A stretch of 64,000 nucleotides of DNA from an uncultured Eubacteriales bacterium (GCA_902774265.1 CACYHR010000002.1:1-64000); one strand, 5' to 3'; counted from the first letter of the stretch, positions 54,237 through 62,856 are shown. The notes: generated from the letters alone by a model not told the origin. Numbers and translations are program-made.

Positions 54237-56105
54237 ATGTGTGGAATAGTAGGCTTTACGGGAACACAGCAGGCAGCACCTGTTCTGCTTGACGGCCTTT
54301 CAAAGTTGGAATACAGAGGATATGATTCTGCCGGTCTTGCAGTAAGAGACGGAAGATCACTTGCTGAGGTAGTTAAGGCGACCGGAAAACTTCGCAATCT
54401 GGCAGAGAAGATCGATAACGGCAAGGCTCTTCCGGGTACATGCGGGATCGGTCATACAAGATGGGCTACTCACGGAGAGCCGAGCCAGACTAACGCTCAT
54501 CCCCATGTCAGCGGAAATGCCACAGGATCGGCGTCAGGAACTGTCGAATCAGATGTAGTCGGTGTTCACAACGGCATCATAGAGAATTATGAAGAACTGA
54601 AAGCAAAGCTGAGCAACAACGGATATTCATTTTACAGTTCTACAGATACTGAGGTAGTCATAAAACTGGTAGACTATTACTACAAAAAATACAAGATCGG
54701 ACCAATTGATGCGATCAACAGAATGATGGTGAGGGTAAGAGGTTCATATGCGCTTGCCCTGATGTTCAAGGATTATCCGGGAGAGATATATGCTGCGCGA
54801 AAAGACAGTCCGATGGTCATAGGCGTGGCTGACGGAGAGTCGTTTCTGGCGTCCGATGTCCCTGCCGTACTCAAATACACAAGAGACATATATTACATAG
54901 ATAATCTCCAGTCAGTGAGGATAATGCCCGGGGAACTCCATTTCTTCGACCTCAACGGTGATGAGGTCGACGTGGAGAGTACTCATATAACCTGGGATGC
55001 AGCTGCTGCAGAGAAAGGCGGATTCGAGCACTTCATGATCAAGGAGATCCACGAACAGCCTGCAGCTGTAAGAGATACTCTTTCAAGCGTAATCAGAAAC
55101 GGAAGAATAGATCTGTCTGATGCAGGTCTTACTGCCGAAGTGCTGAAGGATATTTCTGAAGTCAGGATCGCGGCATGCGGCTCTGCCTGGCATGCAGGGG
55201 TTGCAGCTCAGTATGTGATCGAAGATCTTGCCGAAGTACCCGCCAGAGCTGAACTGGCGTCTGAATTCAGATACGGTAAAATGCTTCTGGACAATAACGC
55301 CCTCGTCGTTATCATATCCCAGTCAGGTGAGACTGCAGACACTCTGGCGGCATTAAGAGCTGCTAAGGAGCAGGGCATACGAACTCTGGCAGTGGTCAAT
55401 GTGGTCGGTTCAACTATCGCAAGAGAAGCAGATAACGTCTTGTATACTCTTGCAGGACCTGAGATCGCAGTGGCCACAACGAAGGGATACAGCACACAGC
55501 TTGCTGCTATGTATGCTCTGGCTGTTGCCATGGCTGAAGCACGCGGCAGAGTGGATGAAAAGGAATACAGCTATTATATTCAGGAACTTCAGGCTCTGCC
55601 TGATAAGATTGAGCGCGTTCTTGAGAATAAGGAACGCATACAGTGGTTTGCGTCAAAGTACTCAAATGCTCATGATGTATTCTTCATAGGCAGAGGTCTC
55701 GATTATGCGATAAGCCTTGAAGGCAGTCTCAAGATGAAAGAGATAAGCTACATACACAGCGAGGCATATGCAGCAGGCGAGTTGAAACACGGAACGATCA
55801 GTCTTATCGAAAAGGGAATACTGGTAATAGGCGTGCTCACCCAGGGGGATCTGATGGAAAAAACGATCAGCAATATGGAGGAATGCAGAGCGCGCGGCGC
55901 ATATCTGATGGGAGTGACGAGCAACGGTAATTACAGCGTTGAGGACTACGTAAACTTTACCATATATGTTCCGAGGACTGATGAACACTTTGCCGGAAGT
56001 CTGTCTGTCATACCTCTGCAGCTTCTTGGATATTATACAAGTGTCGCCAGAGGACTTGATGTGGATAAGCCGAGAAATCTGGCTAAATCCGTAACAGTAG
56101 AGTGA
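54237..56105 (+). CDS. glmS: Glutamine-fructose-6-phosphate aminotransferase (isomerizing)
   Basis: Makes glucosamine-6-phosphate, the first step to peptidoglycan amino sugars. The N-terminal Ntn glutaminase domain starts MCGIVGFTGTQ with the catalytic Cys exposed after Met removal, and has GIGHTRWATHGEPS and VVGVHNGIIENYEEL; two SIS sugar-binding domains follow (CGSAWHAGVAAQYV, SQSGETADTL), ending KPRNLAKSVTVE. Length 622 is close to the usual 600-610. AAAAGGAG precedes the ATG. A metallo-hydrolase gene follows after 16 bases. Confidence 0.96.
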   Translation: MCGIVGFTGTQQAAPVLLDGLSKLEYRGYDSAGLAVRDGRSLAEVVKATGKLRNLAEKIDNGKALPGTCGIGHTRWATHGEPSQTNAHPHVSGNATGSASGTVESDVVGVHNGIIENYEELKAKLSNNGYSFYSSTDTEVVIKLVDYYYKKYKIGPIDAINRMMVRVRGSYALALMFKDYPGEIYAARKDSPMVIGVADGESFLASDVPAVLKYTRDIYYIDNLQSVRIMPGELHFFDLNGDEVDVESTHITWDAAAAEKGGFEHFMIKEIHEQPAAVRDTLSSVIRNGRIDLSDAGLTAEVLKDISEVRIAACGSAWHAGVAAQYVIEDLAEVPARAELASEFRYGKMLLDNNALVVIISQSGETADTLAALRAAKEQGIRTLAVVNVVGSTIAREADNVLYTLAGPEIAVATTKGYSTQLAAMYALAVAMAEARGRVDEKEYSYYIQELQALPDKIERVLENKERIQWFASKYSNAHDVFFIGRGLDYAISLEGSLKMKEISYIHSEAYAAGELKHGTISLIEKGILVIGVLTQGDLMEKTISNMEECRARGAYLMGVTSNGNYSVEDYVNFTIYVPRTDEHFAGSLSVIPLQLLGYYTSVARGLDVDKPRNLAKSVTVE

Positions 56106-56121
56106 CACGGAAGGAAGAATT

Positions 56122-56763
56122 ATGAGCCTGATAACAAAATGCTTTACTTCAAAAAATTTAAAGGAGAATACATATCTTGTTACTGATGAGGCAACGGGCA
56201 TAATGGCTGTGATCGATCCCGGATACTACGGAGAGGATGTTAGAACTGAGATAACGGATCCATCCTCTTTCAGATACATTTTGCTTACACATGGTCATTT
56301 TGATCATTTTGCCGCTGCTCAGGAATACATAGATGAGTATCCCGATGCAGTTTTCGCGGCTCCTGCCGGCGAAACAAAGCTGCTTCACGGAGGCCGGGAC
56401 AACAAATGGATGGCTCTGGGAAAGGGTTCGTCGGTTTGTCCTGAAGCAGATCTGCTGCTTAAAGAAGGTGACACCATTGTTATCGGTGAGACAGTTATAA
56501 ATGTGATGGAAACCCCGGGGCATACGGAAGGCAGTCTGTGTTTTTATACTGACCGGGAAATCTTTTCGGGAGATACGCTGTTCAATGCGGGCATAGGGAA
56601 TACACGGCTTCAGACGGGAAATAAATCAGATCTCACAGATTCGATCAGAAACAAGCTTTATTCTCTGGATGATGATGTCGTCGTCCGGCCGGGACACGGC
56701 ACATCAACCACGATCGGAGCAGAGAAAAGATCCAATCCTTTTGTAAGATGTGATGAGGAATGA
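56122..56763 (+). CDS. MBL-fold metallo-hydrolase (glyoxalase II-like)
   Basis: A 213-residue zinc or iron hydrolase. The metal motif THGHFDHFAA (HxHxDH), TPGHTEGSLCFY, FSGDTLF and RPGHGTSTTIG match the compact YcbL/GloB-like group. Such enzymes cleave thioesters such as S-lactoylglutathione analogues or other small esters. It is cotranscribed with glmS and ends just before the control region of the glycine reductase operon. Confidence 0.88.
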   Translation: MSLITKCFTSKNLKENTYLVTDEATGIMAVIDPGYYGEDVRTEITDPSSFRYILLTHGHFDHFAAAQEYIDEYPDAVFAAPAGETKLLHGGRDNKWMALGKGSSVCPEADLLLKEGDTIVIGETVINVMETPGHTEGSLCFYTDREIFSGDTLFNAGIGNTRLQTGNKSDLTDSIRNKLYSLDDDVVVRPGHGTSTTIGAEKRSNPFVRCDEE

Positions 56764-56846
56764 ATAGCTGCAGCTTATCAGCTGACAGATCACAACAGAA
56801 TAGGTATTGTTGATATTAAATCCGGATTGTATTCAAAAAACACATA

Positions 56847-56882
56847 ATCAATATTGAATTATCTATTCAATATTGATATTAT
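56847..56882 (+). promoter_or_regulatory. grd promoter overlapped by a perfect inverted repeat
   Basis: ATCAATATTGAAT, five bases (TATCT), then ATTCAATATTGAT: a perfect 13-bp inverted repeat. Inside it, TTGAAT (56854-56859) and TATTAT (56877-56882) make a promoter with a 17-base spacer. A protein bound to the palindrome would block polymerase, so this is a strong repressor-operator candidate for grdXEB. The regulator is not identified; the TetR protein at 62 kb is one candidate. Confidence 0.65.
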
Positions 56883-56921
56883 ATTAACAAGAAATAGGGG
56901 CTTTTTTAATAAGGGCTGACT

Positions 56922-57090
56922 CCTTCCGGGAGAGAACCGGCCGGATACTGCAGGAATTGTTTTGATATTGTCTTGCTCTGATAATGTCATACAGTATTCA
57001 GTGCATATACCGGCATGGTCGCTGAAGATGCAAATCCCATGAATACGGCAGTTCGCGGGACGAAACTTTCAAGCAAAAGGACCGGAAAGG
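56922..57090 (+). ncRNA. Glycine riboswitch-like aptamer
   Basis: The conserved glycine-aptamer segments occur in order: GGGAGAGAACC, then CGCTGAAGATGCAAA (for GCCGAAGGnGCAA), then GAAACTTTCAAGCAAAAGGAC. The closing P1 stem is CCTTCCGG with CCGGAAAGG. One internal arm is expanded to about 85 bases. A single aptamer is followed by a terminator and the grd genes, as expected for a switch that senses the substrate of the encoded reductase. Assignment by motif, not by covariance model. Confidence 0.72.
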
Positions 57091-57126
57091 ATACCTATTT
57101 CTGGATCGTAAATAATGATGAAACAG

Positions 57127-57170
57127 AGAGAATGCTGTACGCGTTTTGCGCGTGGCATTCTCTTTTTTTA
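57127..57170 (+). terminator. Riboswitch-controlled intrinsic terminator
   Basis: AGAGAATGC pairs with GCATTCTCT, with an inner GCG-TTTT-GCG, followed by seven T. It lies between the aptamer and grdX. Glycine-bound aptamers in Firmicutes usually prevent termination, so glycine would turn the operon on. Confidence 0.85.
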
Positions 57171-57183
57171 CGGAGATAACAAG

Positions 57184-57576
57184 ATGAAATACTTCATCCT
57201 TACAAATAATCCAATGGCGGCAGAAGAGTTCGGCGACACTCACGATGTGCGTTTTGTGGACGGCAGACTCATAGATGTTCTGATCAGGGCAAGAGATCTG
57301 ATAAATGAAGGGGCGGTTCTTTTGAGCCATCCTTTGTACGGAAGCGTAAAGCCTAACGAGACCCCGTTCAGATCTGTTCTGCTGCAGCAAGGTAAATCTC
57401 AGGACGGAGAACTTCCTCCGGCCGATACTGAATCGGTGAGACTTATCGGGAACGCTGTCAGTGCGTTCGAAAAATTTATTGATAAGAAGGAGGTCACGGA
57501 TCCTAAGCTTCTCGAAGACTTTATGGTCGTAGACCTGAGTCTGCTGAAAAGCGCTGTTGAATCAGCAGACCGTTGA
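57184..57576 (+). CDS. grdX: GrdX family protein
   Basis: A 130-residue protein of the GrdX family, encoded at the head of glycine reductase operons; its biochemical role is unknown. Diagnostic parts: ILTNNPMAAEEFG, DVLIRARDLINEGAVLLSHP and LYGSVKPNETPFRSVLL. ACGGAGATAAC precedes the ATG just after the terminator. Followed by a hairpin-containing gap of 103 bases and grdE. Confidence 0.9.
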   Translation: MKYFILTNNPMAAEEFGDTHDVRFVDGRLIDVLIRARDLINEGAVLLSHPLYGSVKPNETPFRSVLLQQGKSQDGELPPADTESVRLIGNAVSAFEKFIDKKEVTDPKLLEDFMVVDLSLLKSAVESADR

Positions 57577-57590
57577 TGCTCTGACTTATA

Positions 57591-57633
57591 CGGAGTACCG
57601 TGCCGCGCTGCCCCTATGCACGGCCGGACTCCG
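57591..57633 (+). other. Hairpin between grdX and grdE
   Basis: CGGAGT with ACTCCG and, inside, CCGTGC with GCACGG form a strong stem without a T-tract. It may be an mRNA processing or stabilising signal that lets grdE and grdB be made in larger amounts than grdX. Confidence 0.5.
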
Positions 57634-57679
57634 AAAAAACATATAAAACCATATTTTTAGCAAAAGGAGGCGATCAGAA

Positions 57680-58960
57680 ATGAGATTGGAACTCGGAAAA
57701 ATCAATATTACTGATATCCAGTTCGCGAACGAATCGAAGATCGAAAAGGGTGTTCTTTATGTAAACCCTGATGATCTGAAACCTGTAGTTCTCGAAGATG
57801 AGAAGATCAAGGATGTAGTATTCGACATCGCAAAGCCTGGTGAATCCGTCCGTATCACTCCTGTGAAGGATGTTATCGAGCCTCGTGTAAAGGTCGAAGG
57901 AAAGGGAGGCATCTTCCCTGGCTGGACTTCCAAGGTTGATACTGTTGGATCCGGCAAGACACTGGCACTCAAAGGAATGGCCGTAGTAACAGCAGGAAAG
58001 ATCGTGGGATTCCAGGAAGGAATCATTGACATGACAGGGATCGGCGCACAGTATACACCGTTCTCAAAGACTCTGAATCTCTGCATGGTATGTGAGCCTG
58101 TAGAGGGACTCAAGCAGCATGACTATGAGGCAGCTGTAAGAAAAGCGGGATTCCGCGTTGCTGCTAAGGTAGGTGAGCTTGCAAGAGGTATTGAACCTGA
58201 TGAAACATGCGTATATGAGACACAGGGAATCAAGGAAGGAATCGAAAAATATCCTGATCTCCCTAGAGTCGGATATGTATCCATGCTCCAGACACAGGGC
58301 CTGCTCCATGACACATATGTATACGGCGTTGATGCAAAGCAGATCATCCCTACTATCATCAGTCCGACTGAAGTAATGGACGGAGCTATCGTTTCCGGTA
58401 ACTGCGTATCTGCATGCGACAAGAACCCTACATATATCCATCAGAACAACCCTGTTGTAGAGGATCTCTTTGCACAGCACGGCAAGACACTGAACTTCGT
58501 TTGCCAGATCATCACAAACGAGAACGTATACCTGGCAGACAAGGAAAGATCATCCAATATGACAGCTAAGCTCTGCCGCATGCTCGATCTTGACGGCGTT
58601 GTCGTAACTCAGGAAGGTTTCGGTAACCCTGATACAGACCTCATCATGAACTGCAAGAAGATCGAGGCAGAAGGCGTCAAGACTGTAATCGTTACAGACG
58701 AGTACGCAGGAAGAGATGGTAAATCACAGTCCCTGGCAGATGCAGATGCTGCTGCAGATGCAGTAGTAACAGGCGGAAATGCTAACGAAGTAATAGTACT
58801 GCCTAAGCTCGACAAGGTGATCGGCATGCTTGACTATGTCAACAAGATCGCCGGAGCAAGCGAAGATACACTCAGACCTGACGGAACACTGGAAGTTGAG
58901 ATCCAGGTTATTACAGGAGCTACAAATGAGATGGGCTTCGGAGTACTGAGTGCAAGATAA
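57680..58960 (+). CDS. grdE: Glycine reductase component B, alpha/beta proprotein
   Basis: Substrate-binding proprotein of selenoprotein B, which binds glycine as a Schiff base on a pyruvoyl group. It is cleaved at a cysteine, here Cys242 in IVSGNCVSACDKNPTY, into beta and alpha subunits, the new N-terminal Cys becoming pyruvoyl. The start RLELGKINITDIQFA, VKDVIEPRVKVEGKGGIFPG and FSKTLNL follow characterised GrdE closely; length 426 agrees. Sarcosine- and betaine-specific paralogues are similar, so glycine specificity rests on the upstream riboswitch. AAAGGAGG precedes the ATG. Confidence 0.92.
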   Translation: MRLELGKINITDIQFANESKIEKGVLYVNPDDLKPVVLEDEKIKDVVFDIAKPGESVRITPVKDVIEPRVKVEGKGGIFPGWTSKVDTVGSGKTLALKGMAVVTAGKIVGFQEGIIDMTGIGAQYTPFSKTLNLCMVCEPVEGLKQHDYEAAVRKAGFRVAAKVGELARGIEPDETCVYETQGIKEGIEKYPDLPRVGYVSMLQTQGLLHDTYVYGVDAKQIIPTIISPTEVMDGAIVSGNCVSACDKNPTYIHQNNPVVEDLFAQHGKTLNFVCQIITNENVYLADKERSSNMTAKLCRMLDLDGVVVTQEGFGNPDTDLIMNCKKIEAEGVKTVIVTDEYAGRDGKSQSLADADAAADAVVTGGNANEVIVLPKLDKVIGMLDYVNKIAGASEDTLRPDGTLEVEIQVITGATNEMGFGVLSAR

Positions 58961-58984
58961 GACCGGGGAAAGGAGGATATAACA

Positions 58985-60298
58985 ATGGCTAAGATCAAAG
59001 TAGTTCACTACATCAACCAGTTCTTTGCCGGCATAGGCGGAGAAGAAAAAGCCGACACTCCTGCTGAACTCCATAAGGGCGAAGTTATCGGACCTGGTAT
59101 GGCGTTCAAAACAGGATTCGGTGATGAAGCAGAGATAATCGCTACTATTGTATGCGGTGACTCCTACTTCAACGAAAACATAGAATCTGCTAAGGCCGAG
59201 ATCCTCGGATGGGTCAAGGATCTTGCACCGGATCTGTTCATCGCAGGACCGGCATTCAACGCAGGACGTTACGGCGTAGCATGCGGAACTATCGCAGCTG
59301 CAGTCAAGGAAGAGCTCGGCATCAAATCCATGACAGGTATGTATGTTGAGAACCCTGGCGCTGATATGTATAAGGACAAGACATACATCATCCAGACAAA
59401 GGACAGCGCCGCAGGCATGAGAGATGCAGTCAAAAAAATGACAGCTTTCGCTCTCAAGTACGGCAAAGGCGAGAAGATCGGCGCATCCTGCGAAGACAAT
59501 TACATGAACCAGGGCGTTCGTGTCAATTTCTTTGAAAAGGAGAGAGGTTCTTCAAGAGCTGTAAAGATGCTCATAGCAAAGCTGAACGACAAGCCTTATA
59601 CAACAGAGTATCCTATGCCTGATTTCGACAGAGTTGAGCCAAATCCTGCAGTCAAGGATATGGCACATGCGACTATCGCTCTGGTTACATCCGGCGGTAT
59701 CGTAGTCAAGGGCAACCCTGACCACATCGAGAGTTCAAGTGCTTCGAAGTTCGGTGAATACAGCCTTGCAGGAGTTACAGACCTCGACGAGAACACATTC
59801 GAAACAGCTCACGGCGGTTATGACCCTGTTTACGCTAACCAGGATGCTGACAGAGTACTGCCTGTAGATGTACTGCGCGACCTCGAGAAGGAAGGCGTGA
59901 TCGGCAAGCTGCATGAGAAATACTATGCAACAGTAGGTAATGGTACTGCTGTAGCAAGCGCTAAGAAATACGGCGAAGAGATAGGTAAGAGACTGGTAGC
60001 TGACGGAGTAGACGCAGTTATCCTCACTTCTACCTGAGGAACCTGCACTCGTTGCGGCGCAACGATGGTAAAAGAGCTCGAAAGAGCCGGACTCCCTGTA
60101 GTTCACGTATGTACAGTAACTCCTATTTCGCTGACAGTAGGCGCAAACAGAATCGTACCTGCTATCGCTATCCCTCACCCACTGGGCAACCCTGCTCTTG
60201 ATAAGGATGAGGAAAAAGCGCTCCGCCGCAAGCTCGTCCTGAAGGCTCTTAAGGCCCTCGAGACAGAGGTAGACGGACAGAAGGTATTCGAGGACTAG
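58985..60298 (+). CDS. grdB: Glycine reductase component B gamma subunit, selenoprotein (UGA = Sec)
   Basis: The 437-residue selenoprotein that cleaves the C-N bond of the Schiff-bound substrate and passes the carboxymethyl group to selenoprotein A. An in-frame TGA at 60035-60037 (codon 351) lies in ILTST-U-GTCTRCGATMVKE, exactly the active site of known GrdB. The frame is open on both sides. Reading it as a stop would give two false genes (58985-60037 and 60065-60298). A SECIS hairpin follows the codon. grdA, grdC and grdD, needed for the full reductase, are not in the window. AAAGGAGG precedes the ATG. Confidence 0.96.
60035..60065 (+). promoter_or_regulatory. Bacterial SECIS element for grdB
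   Basis: Twelve bases after the UGA codon, CGTTGC-GGC-GCAACG forms a 6-bp stem (extended by T-A) with a three-base loop containing GG. Position and size agree with bacterial SECIS hairpins bound by SelB. Confidence 0.8.
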
Positions 60299-60347
60299 TT
60301 CAATAACTGATCAGTTAAAGGATATCAACACAACAAGGAAGTGACCC

Positions 60348-60905
60348 ATGCCGGAAAAAACAGTCTGGACAAAGCAGAACAGAGCTGTGATGGATCAGCT
60401 TGAGTCAGCCGGGCGCTATATAGCTGACGAACGATATATACGCCGCGAACTTGGCGATACAGCCGACATCATGCTCTTCATATACCGCTGGCTCTCAGAT
60501 CACATGCCGGCGGCAGCTGAAAGACCGGCAGATGTTAAATACCCGGTATGGGTATCCTTCATAAAAGAGGCAACTATGAGTCCCGAGGACGGCTATGTCG
60601 TCCTCGAACTCAAGGTTCCTGAGAATCAGGTAACAAGTATCGACACGGCCAAGTGGACGAAGATTACCAATTATTCATATATCGCTCTTGATGAAAAAGA
60701 TGAAAAAGAGCATCAGAGGATGCTGGATGAGGCCGGAACGGATAACATTCGTGCTGTAATGACGTCTTTTTACCCGGAGATAAGAAAAAAGATAATCGGC
60801 AGCTGGGACAGACTGTTTGACAGAACGATATCTCTCGGAAGCACGAGTGAATACGGACTGATGTGGGAGGTAAAAAAAGAATGGATACAAAAAACGGTAA
60901 TGTGA
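60348..60905 (+). CDS. DUF3841 protein, paralogue 1
   Basis: A 185-residue cytosolic protein of DUF3841. It starts with WTKQNRAVMDQLESAGRYIAD, has the central KYPVWVSF, and ends SWDRLFDRTI ... GLMWEVKKEWI. Function unknown. It lies 49 bases after grdB with GGAAG ahead of the ATG, and its 3' end overlaps paralogue 2, so it may ride on the glycine reductase transcript. Trp- and Tyr-rich motifs at both ends are shared by all three copies. Confidence 0.75.
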   Translation: MPEKTVWTKQNRAVMDQLESAGRYIADERYIRRELGDTADIMLFIYRWLSDHMPAAAERPADVKYPVWVSFIKEATMSPEDGYVVLELKVPENQVTSIDTAKWTKITNYSYIALDEKDEKEHQRMLDEAGTDNIRAVMTSFYPEIRKKIIGSWDRLFDRTISLGSTSEYGLMWEVKKEWIQKTVM

Positions 60906-61453
60906 TCCTTTACTCTCCGCAGTCAAAAGCTGTCTGGCAGGAGCTGCAGAATCTCGGCATCGCATATTCGAGAAGAGAGTATGTTCAGAAAAAGTATGAG
61001 GAAAGCTCGAAGATATTCCTCACGGCATATGATGCTTATATCAAGGAAGCGGAAAAAATCGTTGCAAAACCTGAACCGTGGAATTATCCCTACTGGGCCT
61101 TTGCTTCAATGGATCAGGTGGATCCGGCCGGAGGCAGGCTGATGACTCTGGAGGTTCCGATGTCTGAAGCGGTATTCTTCGACCAGTATGACTGGTACAA
61201 GGTGCTGAGGCTGTCATATATAGGCGAGGACGAAGCTGATGAAGAGGCGTTCATGCGTGACCTTGAGAGAAGAGGCATACGCGATGTATCCGAGGCAGTG
61301 CTCAAGCCGTTTTATCCGGATCTGAAGAGAAAGATAACAGACAGCTGGAAGCGGATATTCCGTCATGATGCGGCGATACGCAGAGGAGATACATCGGGAG
61401 TAAGGGCAGTACAGGCCGGACTCTGGTGCATAAAAAAAGAGTGGCTCATATAA
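60881..61453 (+). CDS. DUF3841 protein, paralogue 2
   Basis: A 190-residue paralogue: LYSPQSKAVWQELQNLGIAYS, central YPYWAFA, and the end SWKRIFRHDA ... GLWCIKKEWLI. ATG at 60881 follows GGGAGGT; a GTG at 60902 would instead give the classic four-base GTGA overlap with paralogue 1 and aligns better with the other copies. It converges on paralogue 3, overlapping its stop by eight bases. Confidence 0.72.
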   Translation: MDTKNGNVILYSPQSKAVWQELQNLGIAYSRREYVQKKYEESSKIFLTAYDAYIKEAEKIVAKPEPWNYPYWAFASMDQVDPAGGRLMTLEVPMSEAVFFDQYDWYKVLRLSYIGEDEADEEAFMRDLERRGIRDVSEAVLKPFYPDLKRKITDSWKRIFRHDAAIRRGDTSGVRAVQAGLWCIKKEWLI

Positions 61454-61460
61454 GCCACTC
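61431..61460 (-). terminator. Terminator of the tetR-DUF3841 unit, within overlapping gene ends
   Basis: GAGTGGCT and AGCCACTC form a perfect 8-bp stem around a six-base loop; on the minus strand it is followed by seven T. The two arms are the EWL codons that end both convergent paralogues, so conserved protein tails double as a terminator. Confidence 0.7.
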
Positions 61461-61991
61461 GCGTTTCAGCTCCCAGCAGAGACCGACGACACGGGACGGA
61501 TCCTGAGGCTTTACTGTGAATACTCTTTCCCAGCTTTTCAGAACCTTCTGCTTGAGCAGGGGATAGAAATTGCCGGCATTGCCGCTTATCAGAGCGGATG
61601 GCGATGAAATACCATATCTTGCCAGCTCGGCTTCATGAGCCGTTTCATCTGACTTGTCCAGCGGGAAGTATACATGATTGATCATATGGTCCCAGCATTC
61701 GTCGTTTGCGAGTATATATTTTCCTTCGGGTATATCGAGCCTGAGAAATACCGCGTCATCTGAAGGCGGTATAGCATCGGTATTCTCGGGACTCAGCCAT
61801 ACAGGATAGAGGAGTTCCTCCGGAATATCTATATAATGTCGGGCCATGGACGTCAGCATACGGTACAGCGGCTCATAGTGATATGTTATCGTCGTGTACT
61901 TGTCTGTGACATATTCTTTTTTGACCGTATATGTACCTGTTTGCTCAAGCGCATCAAGGACAGACGGTGATTGTCTCGTTACAAAAATCAT
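61446..61991 (-). CDS. DUF3841 protein, paralogue 3
   Basis: A 181-residue paralogue on the opposite strand: MIFVTRQSPSVLDALEQTGT, central LYPVWLSP and the end SWERVFTVKP ... GLCWELKREWLI. The ATG at 61991 overlaps the tetR stop as ATGA, so it is translationally coupled to the regulator and preferred over an ATG seven codons earlier. It is likely that TetR controls this copy together with itself. Confidence 0.75.
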   Translation of the reverse strand: MIFVTRQSPSVLDALEQTGTYTVKKEYVTDKYTTITYHYEPLYRMLTSMARHYIDIPEELLYPVWLSPENTDAIPPSDDAVFLRLDIPEGKYILANDECWDHMINHVYFPLDKSDETAHEAELARYGISSPSALISGNAGNFYPLLKQKVLKSWERVFTVKPQDPSRVVGLCWELKREWLI

Positions 61992-62674
61992 AGGTCTGCT
62001 AAAAATCTGCATGCATGGAGCATGCGCTGCGTCTGGCTCTCTGCAGTGACTCCCTCATCGTGGACTGAGAGCTGAGAGAGCAGCGAATAAAAAAATGATA
62101 CGGTTATATCGTTGATCAGTATGATCTCCTGCTCTGTATGTTTCCCGTCGAGCACCGGGATCAGCAGAAACAGATTTCTGCTCGCAAGATTTGAAGTACG
62201 GAACATAGCTTCGAGTATTATATCACTGTCGTCAGCCTGTTCATGAGGAAACAGAACATAGTATTCCTTGATAATACTTTCAAGCTCGGCGCTGTGCTTG
62301 CTGAAAAACAAATAGGTGTATTCTTCCGGATTGCTGAAGGCATGCTTACAGAACAGCTCCCACGAAAGCAGATATATCTGTTCGTCATCCGGTTCACTGT
62401 GATCAGGTCCTTCGGTCAGGTCGGGTATAAGTCTGCTGGCGCTGACCATTTCCTCGGAATATTCCTGCAGGACATGGACACATGCAAAAAGAATGACTTC
62501 ATCGATATCACTGAAATAACGGTATATCAGTGCACTGTTCATTCCTACACGGGCTCCGAGAGGTCTGGCGGATACTGATTGTATTCCGCTTTCACGGATC
62601 ATGTCCATGGCGGCACGAATGATCATAACCTTATTGGCACGAATGGATTCCTCAGACATTGAAGGTCTGCCCAT
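61988..62674 (-). CDS. TetR-family transcriptional regulator
   Basis: A 228-residue TetR regulator. N-terminal DNA-binding domain: KVMIIRAAMDMIRESGIQSV, then GARVGMNSALIYRYFSDIDE. The C-terminal ligand-binding domain is helical and acidic. AAAGGAGTG precedes the ATG. It is divergent from the GrdE-like gene, and the 289-base gap between them carries a palindrome over the predicted promoter. Probably a repressor of the GrdE-like gene and of paralogue 3, in response to an unknown small molecule. Confidence 0.88.
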   Translation of the reverse strand: MGRPSMSEESIRANKVMIIRAAMDMIRESGIQSVSARPLGARVGMNSALIYRYFSDIDEVILFACVHVLQEYSEEMVSASRLIPDLTEGPDHSEPDDEQIYLLSWELFCKHAFSNPEEYTYLFFSKHSAELESIIKEYYVLFPHEQADDSDIILEAMFRTSNLASRNLFLLIPVLDGKHTEQEIILINDITVSFFYSLLSQLSVHDEGVTAESQTQRMLHACRFLADL

Positions 62675-62815
62675 ATTTACGCACTCCTTTATTGCTGAAT
62701 AAAAATTGAATAATGCTGATTATATTATAGAAAAAACCTATAAAACAGTACCTTTAAGCAAATTTTAACAAGGATTGCTATGCTGTTACAAGGTCTTAAA
62801 ACCATTTTGTTAGAC

Positions 62816-62856
62816 TTGTTAAAAAAATACTTTACAGTACAATAGATATTATCTAT
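62816..62856 (+). promoter_or_regulatory. Promoter and palindromic operator of the GrdE-like gene
   Basis: TTGTTA and TACAAT with a 16-base spacer; directly over the -10 and start site lies ATAGATA-T-TATCTAT, a perfect 7-bp inverted repeat (62842-62856). Its ATTATCTAT half also occurs in the centre of the grd operator at 56858-56866. A candidate binding site for the divergent TetR. Confidence 0.5.

Noticed and set aside
60065..60298. Separate 77-residue gene after grdB
   Set aside because: It is in frame with grdB beyond the selenocysteine UGA and matches the GrdB C-terminus; it is one gene.
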